This document shows, one piece after another, positions 14,405 through 23,484 of a DNA stretch of 64,000 nucleotides (its first letter is position 1; each line of letters starts with the position of its first letter). Origin of the DNA: Nitrososphaerota archaeon (GTDB lineage Archaea; Thermoproteota; Nitrososphaeria; Nitrososphaerales; Nitrosopumilaceae); contig JAGWFS010000001.1 in the NCBI GenBank assembly GCA_028867785.1, forward strand, positions 1 through 64,000. The letters are read 5' to 3'. Made by a program: the position numbers and the translations under genes. The notes beneath the pieces were generated by a model that was not told where the DNA came from, ran no database searches, and saw nothing but the letters and a program-made list of their open reading frames with translations.

Positions 14405-14478
14405 CGCCACCCGTCAGACTTGAACTGACGACCCGCTGATTAACAGTCAGCTGCTCTACCACGCTGAGCTAGGGCGGC
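14405..14478 (-). tRNA. tRNA-Asn (GTT anticodon)
   Basis: A 74-nt cloverleaf on the minus strand. Acceptor GCCGCCC pairs with GGGTGGC (one G-U pair), discriminator G, anticodon stem GCTGA/TCAGC with loop CTGTTAA giving anticodon GTT, T-loop GTTCAAG. CCA is not encoded. It lies 44 bp after uL6 in the same direction and may be processed from the ribosomal operon's read-through. Confidence 0.93.
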
Positions 14479-14522
14479 AACAGACTTGTTCGTAGGATAA
14501 GCCGATTTAATTCTTGCTGATG

Positions 14523-15080
14523 TTACTTTTCTATTCCGTCGTGTTTTTCAAAAAGATAAATCCCGTCAAGAAAAACTCGCGAGTCCTTGTTTTTAACTTT
14601 GGTGTTTTGTTGCAGACTGGCAGCTGTTTGGGAAACATCTGTCAGAACAGAACCTGTGATCAGAACGTCATCGCCCTTTGCGACAACTTTGGTATCTCCA
14701 AATATTTTTGAGACTCGTGCAGCACGCTCTCCCTGGAAATTCTCGACGTGCACGTGCCCGTCCTTTACCTTTACTGTGATTGGAAAGTGCGCGTATACTA
14801 TCTTCATCTTGAAGGTATATCCTGTCTGGACTCCCTTGATTATTGTTCTGACAAGCGATTCTGCAGTCTTGAAGATTGCATAGTCCCTCTTGCGCGTGCC
14901 AAGTGATTTTATAGTGATGTTTTTGCCATTGACCTTGAGGTCGATTGGGATTTTCTTGAAATTCTTTCTTGTCTTTCCAAGAGGCCCTTCCACGTGCAGG
15001 ATCTTGTGGCTTTCAGATACCTTTACCTTGTCTGGTATCTCAATTGTCGCCTCGTGTATCTCGACTTGCTCAGTAGACAT
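14523..15080 (-). CDS. rpl6: Ribosomal protein uL6
   Basis: A 185-residue large-subunit protein near the sarcin-ricin loop/GTPase centre. The two repeated alpha/beta domains are visible; HFPITVKVKDGHVHVENFQGER corresponds to the family core. It is the last ribosomal gene of the operon in this window and overlaps uS8 by 11 bp. Confidence 0.93.
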   Translation of the reverse strand: MSTEQVEIHEATIEIPDKVKVSESHKILHVEGPLGKTRKNFKKIPIDLKVNGKNITIKSLGTRKRDYAIFKTAESLVRTIIKGVQTGYTFKMKIVYAHFPITVKVKDGHVHVENFQGERAARVSKIFGDTKVVAKGDDVLITGSVLTDVSQTAASLQQNTKVKNKDSRVFLDGIYLFEKHDGIEK

Positions 15081-15462
15081 ATCCCACCAACAATCCTCCT
15101 ATTCCCTTGCTTACGGCGTCATGATGTGACATTACGCCTTGGTTTGTCGTAACAATTAGCATTCCCCTAGAATACGATGGCAGATACTGCTGTTCCCATT
15201 TCGCATATCCGTCCTTGCTTACCTTGAATCTTGGCGTGATTGCGCCGCACTTGTTTATCTTTGCCAGCAGTCGTATCTTGAACTTGCCGCCCTTTTTGTC
15301 GTCCACGTGCTCAAACTCTCCGATGTAGTTGTGGTTTTGAAGAGTCCTGAGTACCTCGGTTGCAAGTTTTGACGTTGGCAGTACCACGCAATCGCCCTTC
15401 CTTCTGGCCTCGCTGTTGTACAGCGTCACAAACATGTTTGCTAGAATATTGGTTGCCGGCAT
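15070..15462 (-). CDS. rps8: Ribosomal protein uS8
   Basis: A 130-residue small-subunit central-domain rRNA-binding protein. The N-terminal NILANMFVTLYNSEARRK and the C-terminal RGMLIVTTNQGVMSHHDA block with the conserved G-x-L-I-x-S/T-T pattern are present. Normal archaeal length; follows uS14 by 4 bp. Confidence 0.95.
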   Translation of the reverse strand: MPATNILANMFVTLYNSEARRKGDCVVLPTSKLATEVLRTLQNHNYIGEFEHVDDKKGGKFKIRLLAKINKCGAITPRFKVSKDGYAKWEQQYLPSYSRGMLIVTTNQGVMSHHDAVSKGIGGLLVGYVY

Positions 15463-15466
15463 ACTA

Positions 15467-15646
15467 TCACCTAAATTTGTTAAACCCCAACGAATTCGCC
15501 ACTTCTCTAAAGCACCGCCTGCACAGTATTAAATCATATTTTTGAATGACGGCGTTGTAATCACCGCACCTTTTGCACCATCTGGAACCCTTGCCATACT
15601 TGTGTTCTTTTCTTCCAGTAATCTTGTAATCGCGATTCTTTGCCAT
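15467..15646 (-). CDS. rps14: Ribosomal protein uS14, zinc-binding form
   Basis: A 59-residue protein between uL5 and uS8. Two C-x2-C pairs are visible (WCKRCGDY near residue 23-30 and LCRRCFRE near 41-48), the zinc site of the short archaeal S14, with a basic N-terminus and the terminal LGFNKFR. The ATG is 2 bp after the uL5 stop. It is needed for late 30S head assembly. Confidence 0.95.
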   Translation of the reverse strand: MAKNRDYKITGRKEHKYGKGSRWCKRCGDYNAVIQKYDLILCRRCFREVANSLGFNKFR

Positions 15647-15648
15647 GT

Positions 15649-16182
15649 TTATACCACCTGGATACCAAACGTCTGTGACAGGTATGTCTTGGCGTCATCT
15701 GCAGTTATGATGTGACCGCGTCCAACGCTTGCCTTGTGCTTGCTTCTTATTCTAATGTTAAATCCCGGCCTTGTCAGCGATATCGAGATATTCAGTCCTA
15801 CAATTCCAATGTCTGGGTCATACTTTACGCCTGGAATGTCGATGTGTTCGCGTATTCCAAAAGAAACATTTCCAAAATTGTCAAATGAAGAGCCCTTGAT
15901 CTGGTTTCCCTTTGCCGTAAAGAGTCTTTTTATCAGCTCAATTGCAGACTCTTTTCTTAGTGTTACTGCGACACCAATTGGTTCTCCCTTGTGCACCCCC
16001 CAGTCTCTTTGTGTCGCCTTGGCTGCCCTGGGAGACGGCTTTTGTCCAGATATTTGCTCCAGTGCGCGCTTGGCCCTCTCTATTGGTTCTCCTGACTTTC
16101 CCACTCCCATGTTTAGCACTACCTTTGCCACCGTTATCTTTTTCATTGGGGATTCTGTTTTTTGCGACATGTTTACTATCAC
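15649..16182 (-). CDS. rpl5: Ribosomal protein uL5
   Basis: Contacts 5S rRNA and the P-site tRNA. Up to 177 residues from a GTG at 16182, which overlaps the eS4 stop as GTGA; an ATG at 16170 is also possible. [21 protein letters not shown] and the [22 protein letters not shown] tail are family hallmarks. Confidence 0.95.
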   Translation of the reverse strand: MIVNMSQKTESPMKKITVAKVVLNMGVGKSGEPIERAKRALEQISGQKPSPRAAKATQRDWGVHKGEPIGVAVTLRKESAIELIKRLFTAKGNQIKGSSFDNFGNVSFGIREHIDIPGVKYDPDIGIVGLNISISLTRPGFNIRIRSKHKASVGRGHIITADDAKTYLSQTFGIQVV

Positions 16183-16895
16183 TGGATTTGTATTACCGGC
16201 TTGTCTTTTCCGACCGCCATTATAGACTCGGACGGGATTTCAATTTGCCTATCATCAATATCAACTAATGCTCTTTTTGGAAGAACGAATGTCCCTGTCT
16301 CCATCTCTGCTACCCGTCCCATCTTTCCTGCGTTGACTCCGCTTGTTACTATTACCTGCGCGCCTTTTTCGAGTTTTATAATGTCAACTATCTTTGTTTC
16401 TGGAATCTGTACCAGGCATGTATCACCCACACTGACTTTGGCGTCCGATATCAGAACCCGTCCGTCGTGGAAACCAAGCTGTGTTTTTTTGCCCTTGATT
16501 GTTGCCTTCCTTGTTACCTTGAGCAGTTTCTTTGCCTTTTCAGATGCGTTAATTGCAATCGGCCGTAGAACAGTGAGGTCTTTTGGAACAAGCCTGTAGA
16601 CTTCGGGCACTCCCTCTAGCTCTACCACGTCCATGAGCCCTATTCCGTGATGGAGGGATTTGCGAACAATGCCGTCCACTTTGATCTTTCCTCCGTATAT
16701 GACAGACTTGGTTTCCCTAAGCGTGGTTGCAAGTTTTAGCGTATCACGGACAAAGACGGCAGTCGGTATTGAAATATTTTTTTTGTGACCGCCGGGTTTT
16801 ACTGTAACAACAAATCTCTTGTCCTTTCTTGTGATTCCCCAGAAAAGCGGGGCCATCTGTCTTTTCAGTTTCTTGCTTCCTGCTATGCTTACCAT
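16179..16895 (-). CDS. rps4e: Ribosomal protein eS4
   Basis: A 238-residue archaeal/eukaryotic-type small-subunit protein with an S4-like RNA-binding part (DTLKLATTLRETKSVI) followed by the central domain and a KOW-type segment (VIVTSGVNAGKMGRVAEM). The ATG overlaps the uL24 stop (TAATG), so translation is coupled. Confidence 0.95.
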   Translation of the reverse strand: MVSIAGSKKLKRQMAPLFWGITRKDKRFVVTVKPGGHKKNISIPTAVFVRDTLKLATTLRETKSVIYGGKIKVDGIVRKSLHHGIGLMDVVELEGVPEVYRLVPKDLTVLRPIAINASEKAKKLLKVTRKATIKGKKTQLGFHDGRVLISDAKVSVGDTCLVQIPETKIVDIIKLEKGAQVIVTSGVNAGKMGRVAEMETGTFVLPKRALVDIDDRQIEIPSESIMAVGKDKPVIQIQ

Positions 16896-17446
16896 TATTT
16901 ATCACTCTTTTTTGTTTTTGGAGACTTTTTCTCTGTCTTTTGGGTTTTTTCAGCTGCTTTTGTTTCTTTTTGTTTTGGTTTCTGCTCTTCAGATTGTTCT
17001 TTTTGTTTTTGTTCCTTTGGCACACTTTCCTTTGGTTGTTCTTTTGGTTTTGCAGCCTCCCGTGGTTCTTCGGCAGGTTTTTGTTTTACAGTCCCCGGTT
17101 TCTGTCCCTCAAGTCTGCTCTGTCTCCACTTGTCGTCAAGATTTAATGCAGTAATCATTACTTTTGACGGATGAATGTAAATGTCCACGTTTCCTCCCTT
17201 GAGCTTTTCGCGTTTTATTCCTTCTATTGCAACTCCGCGTCTTAGCTTTGACACATTGGTAACTTTGCCTTCTATTCCCTTGAACTCGCCTCTTAGCACC
17301 TTGACGCTGTCACCTTCAACCACGCGTGCACTGTTTTGACGATATTTTTCTTGCAGTTCGTCAGACAGAGGAGCTGCCAGTTGTTTGCTTGCAAGATGCA
17401 TCGGTGCGATGTATATCATTCGGTGTCGTACGGTTGTCGGCTTCAT
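16895..17446 (-). CDS. rpl24: Ribosomal protein uL24 with low-complexity C-terminal extension
   Basis: Residues 1-115 are a normal archaeal uL24: a basic N-terminus and the KOW segment DSVKVLRGEFKGIEGKV at about 46-62. After about residue 115 there is a tail of roughly 70 residues made almost only of Lys, Glu, Gln, Pro and Ala. That tail is probably disordered and surface-exposed, near the exit tunnel in the family structure. It lengthens the protein to 183 residues. Confidence 0.93.
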   Translation of the reverse strand: MKPTTVRHRMIYIAPMHLASKQLAAPLSDELQEKYRQNSARVVEGDSVKVLRGEFKGIEGKVTNVSKLRRGVAIEGIKREKLKGGNVDIYIHPSKVMITALNLDDKWRQSRLEGQKPGTVKQKPAEEPREAAKPKEQPKESVPKEQKQKEQSEEQKPKQKETKAAEKTQKTEKKSPKTKKSDK

Positions 17447-17447
17447 T

Positions 17448-17885
17448 TTATACCACCATTGATGCCAGGTTTGCTATCCTTGGCCATTTTTCTGATGCCT
17501 CTACTGCAACCGGGCCTTTGATCTCAGTTCCCTTGATTTCACCCTCAGGGGTGACAAGCACCGCCGCATTATCCTCAAATGTTACTCTAACACCGCTTAA
17601 TCTTCGAATCGCGTATTTTTGTCGGATTACAACTGCTCCAAATATTTGTCCTCTCAGTTCACCCGGCCCTTTCTTAACTACAACGTTCACAAAATCTCCT
17701 ACTGCTGCAGACGGATATCTTGCCACCCTGGTCTTTGTCTTTTGCACCATTATAATCTCCAGTATCTTGGCACCCGTATTGTCTGCACATACGACTTGTG
17801 CACCAAGTGGAAGCGGCCTTGTAACATATGGCCTAAATTCTTGTACGCCCTTTGCAGATACTGCACGACTCTTTGTTGCCGCCAT
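17448..17885 (-). CDS. rpl14: Ribosomal protein uL14
   Basis: 145 residues from the ATG at 17885, which overlaps the uS17 stop as TAATG; the longer open frame to 17981 overlaps uS17 and is not used. The core QVVCADNTGAKILEIIMV and KKGPGELRGQIFGAVVIRQK are family hallmarks. It binds 23S rRNA at the subunit interface. Confidence 0.95.
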   Translation of the reverse strand: MAATKSRAVSAKGVQEFRPYVTRPLPLGAQVVCADNTGAKILEIIMVQKTKTRVARYPSAAVGDFVNVVVKKGPGELRGQIFGAVVIRQKYAIRRLSGVRVTFEDNAAVLVTPEGEIKGTEIKGPVAVEASEKWPRIANLASMVV

Positions 17886-18208
17886 TATGACACAACCTCC
17901 ACCACTACAAATGATACGCTCTTTGACAGAGGCCTGCACTCTGCTGTCAGTACAATGTCTCCCTCCTTGATATCGATGCAAAGAGGCCTGTGAGCATGAA
18001 TTTTGCTTTGGCTACGCGCATACCTTTTATATTTTGGAACAAATTTCGGGGCTTCTTGTTGCACTACGACCATTTTCGGAGCCTTGGCGCTGACTACTTT
18101 GCCTTGAATCAGTTTTCCCCTGATGCTCAGGGTACCATGGAACGGGCAGTCGTCGTCTTTGCATTCTGATTTTGGCTCAGTCACCTGAAGTCCGATGTTT
18201 CTAGTCAC
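17885..18208 (-). CDS. rps17: Ribosomal protein uS17
   Basis: A 107-residue OB-fold protein binding 16S rRNA. An archaeal N-terminal extension with a cysteine pair precedes GKLIQGKVVSAKAPKMVVV, and KIHAHRPLCIDIKEGDIVLTAECRPLSKSVSFVVVE is the conserved end. GTG start overlapping the Rpp29 stop. Confidence 0.95.
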   Translation of the reverse strand: MTRNIGLQVTEPKSECKDDDCPFHGTLSIRGKLIQGKVVSAKAPKMVVVQQEAPKFVPKYKRYARSQSKIHAHRPLCIDIKEGDIVLTAECRPLSKSVSFVVVEVVS

Positions 18209-18471
18209 GCCTTTACTCCCATTCGTTCGTATGATCTCTTGGTTAATTTAGTTCCATCTATTTGGGCCGTACCGCCATTAAAGACAAACTTCCATTCTGC
18301 AGAGTCTTTTGGGAAACTTTTGAGCCCTTTTTCAGTGTCAAGTGTAAGCATGTATTTTGTTTCGTCCACAATTTTGCCAGATACGCCAACAATCTGTGCG
18401 TTTTCAGACTGGATGATCTCCGCATGTAGTCCAATTAATTCATGTGATGCAATGTTGTCTCTTGTTATCAT
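18205..18471 (-). CDS. rnp1: RNase P protein component 1 (Rpp29/Pop4)
   Basis: An 88-residue Sm-like beta-barrel protein of archaeal RNase P, which trims tRNA 5' leaders. ELIGLHAEIIQSENAQIVGVSGKIVDETKYML is the recognisable core and SYERMGVKA the usual end. Its place between uL29 and uS17 is standard in archaea. Start and end both overlap neighbours by 4 bp. Confidence 0.93.
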   Translation of the reverse strand: MITRDNIASHELIGLHAEIIQSENAQIVGVSGKIVDETKYMLTLDTEKGLKSFPKDSAEWKFVFNGGTAQIDGTKLTKRSYERMGVKA

Positions 18472-18671
18472 TTTTTCTTCAACTCGTTTAGTCTTGTCAG
18501 CACTCTTGCAATGTCTCTTCGCGTTGGTTTTACCTTTCCGCTGTCCTTTCGAAGAGTTCCTTTTGATGATTCGATTCTAAGCTTTGTAAGTTCAGAGCGC
18601 AGCTGGTCAAGCCTGTCTTTTAGATCGGTTTCATTAAGCTCGCGTAAAGTCTTCATCTTCAGTCTTGTCAT
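18468..18671 (-). CDS. rpl29: Ribosomal protein uL29
   Basis: A 67-residue two-helix protein next to the exit tunnel. ELNETDLKDRLDQLRSELTKLR and the C-terminal RRDIARVLTRLNE are the family pattern. The ATG overlaps the uS3 stop by 1 bp. Confidence 0.93.
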   Translation of the reverse strand: MTRLKMKTLRELNETDLKDRLDQLRSELTKLRIESSKGTLRKDSGKVKPTRRDIARVLTRLNELKKK

Positions 18672-19444
18672 TACTTGAGCTCCTCCTCTACTTCTTCAAA
18701 TGTTTCAACTGTCTCTATGAGCTTCTCCTCAATCTCCACGGCTTCACTTTCTGTGCGTGGTTTACCGTGATCAATTTGTGACTCGTCTAGCACTTCGACT
18801 TCTTCTTTCTCATCCAGTGGAGGTTCTGCAATTTTCTTTGTTACAACCTCTTTTCGCGCCTTCATTTCAAATTCCGGTACGAACATCTCTTTTCGTGCAA
18901 TTCTGATTCTAATGCCGATTAGACCCATCTTGGTCTCCACGTGTACAATGTCTTCGGATACTATCACTCCTGCCTGATATCCAGCTCGTGGCAAGATTCC
19001 TTTGCTATGCTTTTCAAATGATGAACGCTCCCCTCTGAGCTTTCCAGATATTGTTATTTGTACTCCCATTGCGCCTGCTTCCATGATTGTCTGCAGTGTC
19101 CACATGACTGCCCGCCTGAATGCAGTCCCACGTGCAAGGTGTTGCGACATTCTGTTGCACATTACGCTTGGCTCAAGTTCTGGACGAGGAATTTCAATTA
19201 CGGAAATTTGTGGACTCTTGAGGCCAAAGTCTTTTTCCAAAACTTTTGTAAGGTCACGTATTCCGCTACCCTTTCTTCCGATTACAATTCCAGGCCTTGT
19301 AACATGTAGTCCCACTCTGGTACCTGTCGGAGTTTTCTGAATGTCGACACCTGAAAAGCCGGCTTCTTTTATTGCGACTCTAAGATAATCTTTCAAAAGC
19401 ATCAGTTTGTAGCTGTCCTGAATTACGTTTTTTACTGATGACAT
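18671..19444 (-). CDS. rps3: Ribosomal protein uS3
   Basis: A 257-residue small-subunit protein at the mRNA entry. The KH domain with the GRKGSGI loop is at about residues 56-64, and [17 protein letters not shown] marks the C-terminal domain. After about 205 the chain becomes a Glu/Lys-rich acidic tail, a common archaeal extension. Confidence 0.95.
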   Translation of the reverse strand: MSSVKNVIQDSYKLMLLKDYLRVAIKEAGFSGVDIQKTPTGTRVGLHVTRPGIVIGRKGSGIRDLTKVLEKDFGLKSPQISVIEIPRPELEPSVMCNRMSQHLARGTAFRRAVMWTLQTIMEAGAMGVQITISGKLRGERSSFEKHSKGILPRAGYQAGVIVSEDIVHVETKMGLIGIRIRIARKEMFVPEFEMKARKEVVTKKIAEPPLDEKEEVEVLDESQIDHGKPRTESEAVEIEEKLIETVETFEEVEEELK

Positions 19445-19445
19445 G

Positions 19446-19910
19446 TCAAAGCTCCTGAGCTACAAGCTCGACGTGTGTTAGAATGTCAACCTTGGGTGTT
19501 GCTCTGCCTTGTGCACGCGGAGTAAATCTTTCAATCTTTCTTCCCTTGTGAACTGTTGCGTTGATTATCTTTAATCTGTCAAGATCCATTCCTTTGTATT
19601 CTGCATTTGATTCCAGGTTGTCAAGCAAGCGTGAAAATTCGGTAGCTGCTTTCTTTGGGTATCTTCCTGACATGACGCCAGTGTCTGACTTGTGTCCTAC
19701 CTCGTTGTTGTACCTGCGAAACGGCACTGCTCTCTCCAAATTGACAACTGCCTGCAGATAGTTTCTTGCCTTTTCAATTGACATACCCTTGATTGAAACT
19801 GCGATTTCACGTGCATGTTTGTGAGATATTGTCTTTTCCCTCAAAGAGGCGCGAACATGTCGCGTTTGGTCATAATTTTGAAAGGAATACTCAAAATGCA
19901 TGAAAATCAC
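19446..19910 (-). CDS. rpl22: Ribosomal protein uL22
   Basis: Up to 154 residues from a GTG at 19910 that overlaps the uS19 stop as GTGA; an ATG at 19901 gives 151. [24 protein letters not shown] and [19 protein letters not shown] are the family blocks; the latter is the beta-hairpin lining the exit tunnel. Confidence 0.95.
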   Translation of the reverse strand: MIFMHFEYSFQNYDQTRHVRASLREKTISHKHAREIAVSIKGMSIEKARNYLQAVVNLERAVPFRRYNNEVGHKSDTGVMSGRYPKKAATEFSRLLDNLESNAEYKGMDLDRLKIINATVHKGRKIERFTPRAQGRATPKVDILTHVELVAQEL

Positions 19911-20302
19911 TTTAATGGCACGTACAGACTGGACCTTGATGCTCCCACACCAGGTGCTCCGTGAACTACTCTTTTGTTTGTCATGGCAAACTCACCGAGA
20001 TAGTGCCCCACCATCTCTGGTTTGATATCGACTGCTAGAAATTCCTTACCGGAAAATACGCCAATGTTTATACCAACCATGTATGGCAGAATTATTACAT
20101 CCCTAAGGTGGGTTTTGATAGGAGTCTTCAGTTTTCCTGCCTTGGCAAGTTTTGTCTCCTCAAGCAACTTTCTTTTGCCGTCCGTGATTCCCCTTGTCAA
20201 TGACCTTCTTGCGCGCGCTGGCAGAAGCTCAAATAACTTTTCAAGCGAGAGGCCCTGCAGTTCTTCTACTGACATGCCGCGATACTTGAATTCTTTAACC
20301 AA
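19907..20302 (-). CDS. rps19: Ribosomal protein uS19
   Basis: A 131-residue archaeal S19. [26 protein letters not shown] and [28 protein letters not shown] are typical. It starts 41 bp after uL23; in most archaea uL2 lies in that position, but here there is no room for it. Confidence 0.95.
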   Translation of the reverse strand: MVKEFKYRGMSVEELQGLSLEKLFELLPARARRSLTRGITDGKRKLLEETKLAKAGKLKTPIKTHLRDVIILPYMVGINIGVFSGKEFLAVDIKPEMVGHYLGEFAMTNKRVVHGAPGVGASRSSLYVPLK

Positions 20303-20343
20303 TTATTTCCACCTTTATCTGAATTCGTTCGCGAAGGACCATA

Positions 20344-20610
20344 TTATAGCATTCCTATCTTAGTTGCAAGGTCTCTTGCCTTTTCGATTGTCTCGAACTT
20401 TACAAAAGCTTTCTTGCCATACACCGTTCTGCATACGTTTACTCCCAATGGAGTTTCGTTGTATAGCACTTTGATGGCTTCTGCTATCTTTGTCTTGGTC
20501 GTGCTTTCATTCACCAAAAAACATATCCTGCTTTCATTTTCAACTAGTGCAAATGTCTTTTCAGTTACATACGGTTTGAGTATGATGTGAACTGCTTCGT
20601 CTACATTCAT
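20344..20610 (-). CDS. rpl23: Ribosomal protein uL23
   Basis: An 88-residue exit-tunnel protein that docks SRP. HIILKPYVTEKTFALVE and NVCRTVYGKKAFVKF are the family core. ATG overlaps the uL4 stop by 4 bp. Confidence 0.95.
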   Translation of the reverse strand: MNVDEAVHIILKPYVTEKTFALVENESRICFLVNESTTKTKIAEAIKVLYNETPLGVNVCRTVYGKKAFVKFETIEKARDLATKIGML

Positions 20611-21422
20611 TTCAATGCCACCATTAATTCAAGATGTGAAGACTTGAGTTTCCCAATCTCTTCCAGTGCTCCTTTGGAATATGCGGTTAGTCGTATTGGT
20701 TTTGCGCCAGGTGCCAAGTCAACTACGCTCAAGTTTTTGGCCTCGACAACGTCTACTCCTGTGACAGAGCCGCATGCCCTGGAAAGTTTCTTTGCGTCTT
20801 TTACCACAAGTAGGATGCTCTTTCCTACCTTGGTGCTTCTTCCACGCAACTGCGGTTTGCCTGAACGACGTTTGAGTCTGTCTTCGAGTCTGGCAATGTC
20901 GTCAGATACGTGCAGAGAATCCAAAACTTTTGAGAGTTCTTTTGACTTTGATATTGATTCTACCTGATCAGACAGTACGATTGGGAATGCCTCTATCTTG
21001 TCAACCTTGTGACCCCTGAGTTTTACAAAAAAGGCAGACGATGTTGCTGCTATTGCAGAGCACAGCGCTAGCCTGTTTTCTTTTTTATTCAATAATTTGT
21101 ATATGACTTTGTCAGAGGTTGGAGGATGTGCCTGTCGTCCCTTTCTTACCATTGCAACACCACCACCTTGGCCTTGTCTTCCCCCTCCGCCTCCACGCAT
21201 ACGAGCGACTCTTGCAGCATGATGTCCCGTCGGAGGGCTGTTTGACTCTGCCACCACATCCATACCTGCGTTTGGATATCTTCCTTGTCTTTGAAAACCG
21301 TGAGACTCTAGATGCACGTATGCTTTGTGGATCAGATCATTTCTGACAGGAGTTGAAAATACCAGCGGTAGTTCTACTTCTCCGTCTTTTGCTCCAGAAG
21401 TTGACATTACTGGAACTTTCAT
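20607..21422 (-). CDS. rpl4: Ribosomal protein uL4
   Basis: A 271-residue large-subunit protein. It has the extended loop with GHHAARVARMRGGGGGRQGQ near residues 67-88 that reaches into the exit tunnel, and ENRLALCSAIAATS of the globular domain. Overlaps uL3 by 4 bp. Confidence 0.95.
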   Translation of the reverse strand: MKVPVMSTSGAKDGEVELPLVFSTPVRNDLIHKAYVHLESHGFQRQGRYPNAGMDVVAESNSPPTGHHAARVARMRGGGGGRQGQGGGVAMVRKGRQAHPPTSDKVIYKLLNKKENRLALCSAIAATSSAFFVKLRGHKVDKIEAFPIVLSDQVESISKSKELSKVLDSLHVSDDIARLEDRLKRRSGKPQLRGRSTKVGKSILLVVKDAKKLSRACGSVTGVDVVEAKNLSVVDLAPGAKPIRLTAYSKGALEEIGKLKSSHLELMVALK

Positions 21423-22411
21423 ATCATTATCTCCAGAATTTTTGGCTGGGTGATCTTGGATATTTTAGGTCTTGTAGGTGCGCGAAGTTTTACCATCCTG
21501 CTGTAAGTTCCAGGAATTGAGCCGCGCAAAATAATGTAATCGCCTTTTACTATTCCAAAATGTTTGAACCCACCAGAGCGATTGATTTTGTATTCTTCGC
21601 TTTCAGAAGTTCCCATTATCATGATTCTGTTGTTGTATTGAGTTCTTTGGTGAAAACCTCTCTGGCCTGCTCTTGGTACGGTGTACATTATTGTTGCAGG
21701 ACTGATAGGACCCAGAGTACCAAGTGCTCTTACACTCTTTCTTGACTTGTGTTGTTTCTTTTTTACTCCCCATCTGGCAATCGGGCCTTCAAATCCTTTT
21801 CCTTTTGTGATTGCCGCAACATCCACTTCAGCGCCCTTTTGGAATACCTGATCAATCTTTACTTCCTTTCCCAAGAGTTCTTTGAGAAACGCAAATTGTT
21901 TTTGAGTATCTCCACCTTTGACAGCAATTTCAAATACAAACGGTTTTTTCTGCTCAAGTCCTGCACGTCCAGGCAGCACGCATGCAACTGCATAGAGTTC
22001 TTCGGTTCTGCCAAGTGTCTTTTCTGCTTTTTCGACGCTTTTCTCATCATGCTTTGTCTTGAAAAGCCGCGAGAGTTCTTTTGGCAGGTCCTTTGCATAA
22101 ACATCATAAATCGAATCAAGTCCGTATCTATCCTTTGAATATCCTCTGATTCCGATAATTGTCATTGGCGGGGTAACAACAACGGTTCCAAGACTTACAA
22201 GCTGTTTTCCAAAGTTCGGGGTCTTTTCCCTGTCATCGATGCTGGCAATGCGCATGCATGCTGCCTTGAATCCTGCGTGTCCCTGCAGTTTTGGCTCGTC
22301 GGCTTTGAGATCAGGCCAAGTACGAATTCTGGCCTCCATGCTCTTCGCTCTAGACCTTGGCAAATATGCAAGGCTTCCCCTCCTTGGCTGACTATGCTTC
22401 CTATGGCCCAT
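21419..22411 (-). CDS. rpl3: Ribosomal protein uL3
   Basis: A 330-residue protein with archaeal N-terminus MGHRKHSQPRRGSLAYLPR. KGKGFEGPIARWGVKKKQHKSRKSVRALG and the tip GQRGFHQRTQYNNRI near the peptidyl-transferase centre identify it. It is the first gene of this ribosomal operon. TATA-like elements at 22439-22455 lie about 28-40 nt upstream. Confidence 0.96.
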   Translation of the reverse strand: MGHRKHSQPRRGSLAYLPRSRAKSMEARIRTWPDLKADEPKLQGHAGFKAACMRIASIDDREKTPNFGKQLVSLGTVVVTPPMTIIGIRGYSKDRYGLDSIYDVYAKDLPKELSRLFKTKHDEKSVEKAEKTLGRTEELYAVACVLPGRAGLEQKKPFVFEIAVKGGDTQKQFAFLKELLGKEVKIDQVFQKGAEVDVAAITKGKGFEGPIARWGVKKKQHKSRKSVRALGTLGPISPATIMYTVPRAGQRGFHQRTQYNNRIMIMGTSESEEYKINRSGGFKHFGIVKGDYIILRGSIPGTYSRMVKLRAPTRPKISKITQPKILEIMI

Positions 22412-22438
22412 TGATAAACGCTAAAAGTCGAGTACCCC

Positions 22439-22455
22439 ATTATAAGTCTATAAGT
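22439..22455 (-). promoter_or_regulatory. Promoter of the ribosomal operon
   Basis: On the minus strand CTTATAGACTTATAATGG holds two overlapping TATA-like boxes. The nearer one (about 22439-22446) is about 30 nt before the uL3 ATG, which fits a leaderless or near-leaderless transcript. Confidence 0.5.
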
Positions 22456-22499
22456 AGAAAAGACAACTTGTGATTATTTTTTTGTAAAACTTGACAGTT

Positions 22500-22604
22500 T
22501 TATAAAAAATGCACAAGACGTGTTGCAATAACTAGACTTCCGATGACAATTCCCACAATTCCAGCCATGATTGCAACCACAAGAAATCTTTTGTCTTTCA
22601 ACAA
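22500..22604 (-). CDS. Single-span membrane mini-protein (SecE-like size)
   Basis: From a TTG at 22604 the frame gives 34 residues: a short basic start (LKDKRF) and one long hydrophobic span (LVVAIMAGIVGIVIGSLVIA) with a basic C-terminus. It lies between the SPOUT methyltransferase and uL3, same strand. There is no ATG start, so the gene is plausible but unproven. I do not recognise the family. Confidence 0.4.
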   Translation of the reverse strand: MLKDKRFLVVAIMAGIVGIVIGSLVIATRLVHFL

Positions 22605-22633
22605 CCAAAACGTGTCCAGTATTCAATATTAAA

Positions 22634-23449
22634 CTAGTTGCGCGACAGTACGTTCAAGATCGCAAGTGTTCCAAGTATTGCCTCCTCCAGTCGGACCGTT
22701 TCCGTGGCCTGATCGGGAAAAAAGTTCAGGATCTGAGATCGCGGTACGTTTCCCAAAGTCTTACCAAGAATTTCGTGGACTCCCCTTTTTGGAGAGCCAA
22801 AGACCACTAACACTTCCGAGTCCGCAATCTCCTGAAAATATTTTTGTGTTTTGCTTACAGGCTTGCCTTTTCTTGAAGTAAATATTACCGGGGCATTCCA
22901 CGCGGAAAGCAGGTTGGCAAGACTGGAAGACTCTTTGACTTCATATCCCCAGTACTGCTTTATCTCATCGCGCCTGATCTGCTTTACTGAAAAATTTGGA
23001 AACTCCTCTTTGAACTGTATGATTATTCTTTTCCCAACTTCGTCAGGCCCGTGATAGGGTATGAACTGCTCAAATCCGACATCCACATACTTTTGTCCTC
23101 TTGCAAAGACTACAACGCCATCACGAATGTCTCCCTGTCTTACTTTTTTTGGATCTGGCGTCTGGACATGTGACGGGATTTTGAGAGGGCTGAGGCTTCC
23201 TGCAAACCTTAGATCGTCTGTCTTCCTGAACAACGTTCGGCGCAGATACTGTGGAGTTTCAAGAAAGCGCAGTATCAGGCGCAAGAGTGATCGGTCCCTA
23301 TCCCGGCCGTCTGCCTCATGGTAGACATAGATTGTATTTACCCGAAATATCGAACATGCCCTTGCAATCTGAGATATCTTCATCGACTTGTCAAGCGGAG
23401 TGGGCTCTTCCATCAACGATGAATCAGGAATGGCAACTGAAACTTTCAA
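22634..23449 (-). CDS. Archaeal SPOUT-fold RNA methyltransferase
   Basis: A 271-residue protein of the archaeal SPOUT/DUF171 type placed upstream of the uL3 operon in many archaea. The SPOUT part is split by an OB-like insert (about residues 100-165, QGDIRDGVVVFARGQKYVDVG). The C-terminal knot region shows SEVLVVFGSPKRGVHEIL and the cofactor loop FPDQATETVRLEEAILGTLAIL. Likely rRNA base methylation (relatives modify uridines or pseudouridines); target not deducible. Confidence 0.85.
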   Translation of the reverse strand: MKVSVAIPDSSLMEEPTPLDKSMKISQIARACSIFRVNTIYVYHEADGRDRDRSLLRLILRFLETPQYLRRTLFRKTDDLRFAGSLSPLKIPSHVQTPDPKKVRQGDIRDGVVVFARGQKYVDVGFEQFIPYHGPDEVGKRIIIQFKEEFPNFSVKQIRRDEIKQYWGYEVKESSSLANLLSAWNAPVIFTSRKGKPVSKTQKYFQEIADSEVLVVFGSPKRGVHEILGKTLGNVPRSQILNFFPDQATETVRLEEAILGTLAILNVLSRN

Positions 23450-23484
23450 TATTGCAAGTGCTTGGCCGCGTTATAAAATACTAG

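Noticed and set aside
17886-17981. Longer N-terminus for uL14
   Set aside because: It overlaps uS17 completely; the ATG at 17885 matches the family start.
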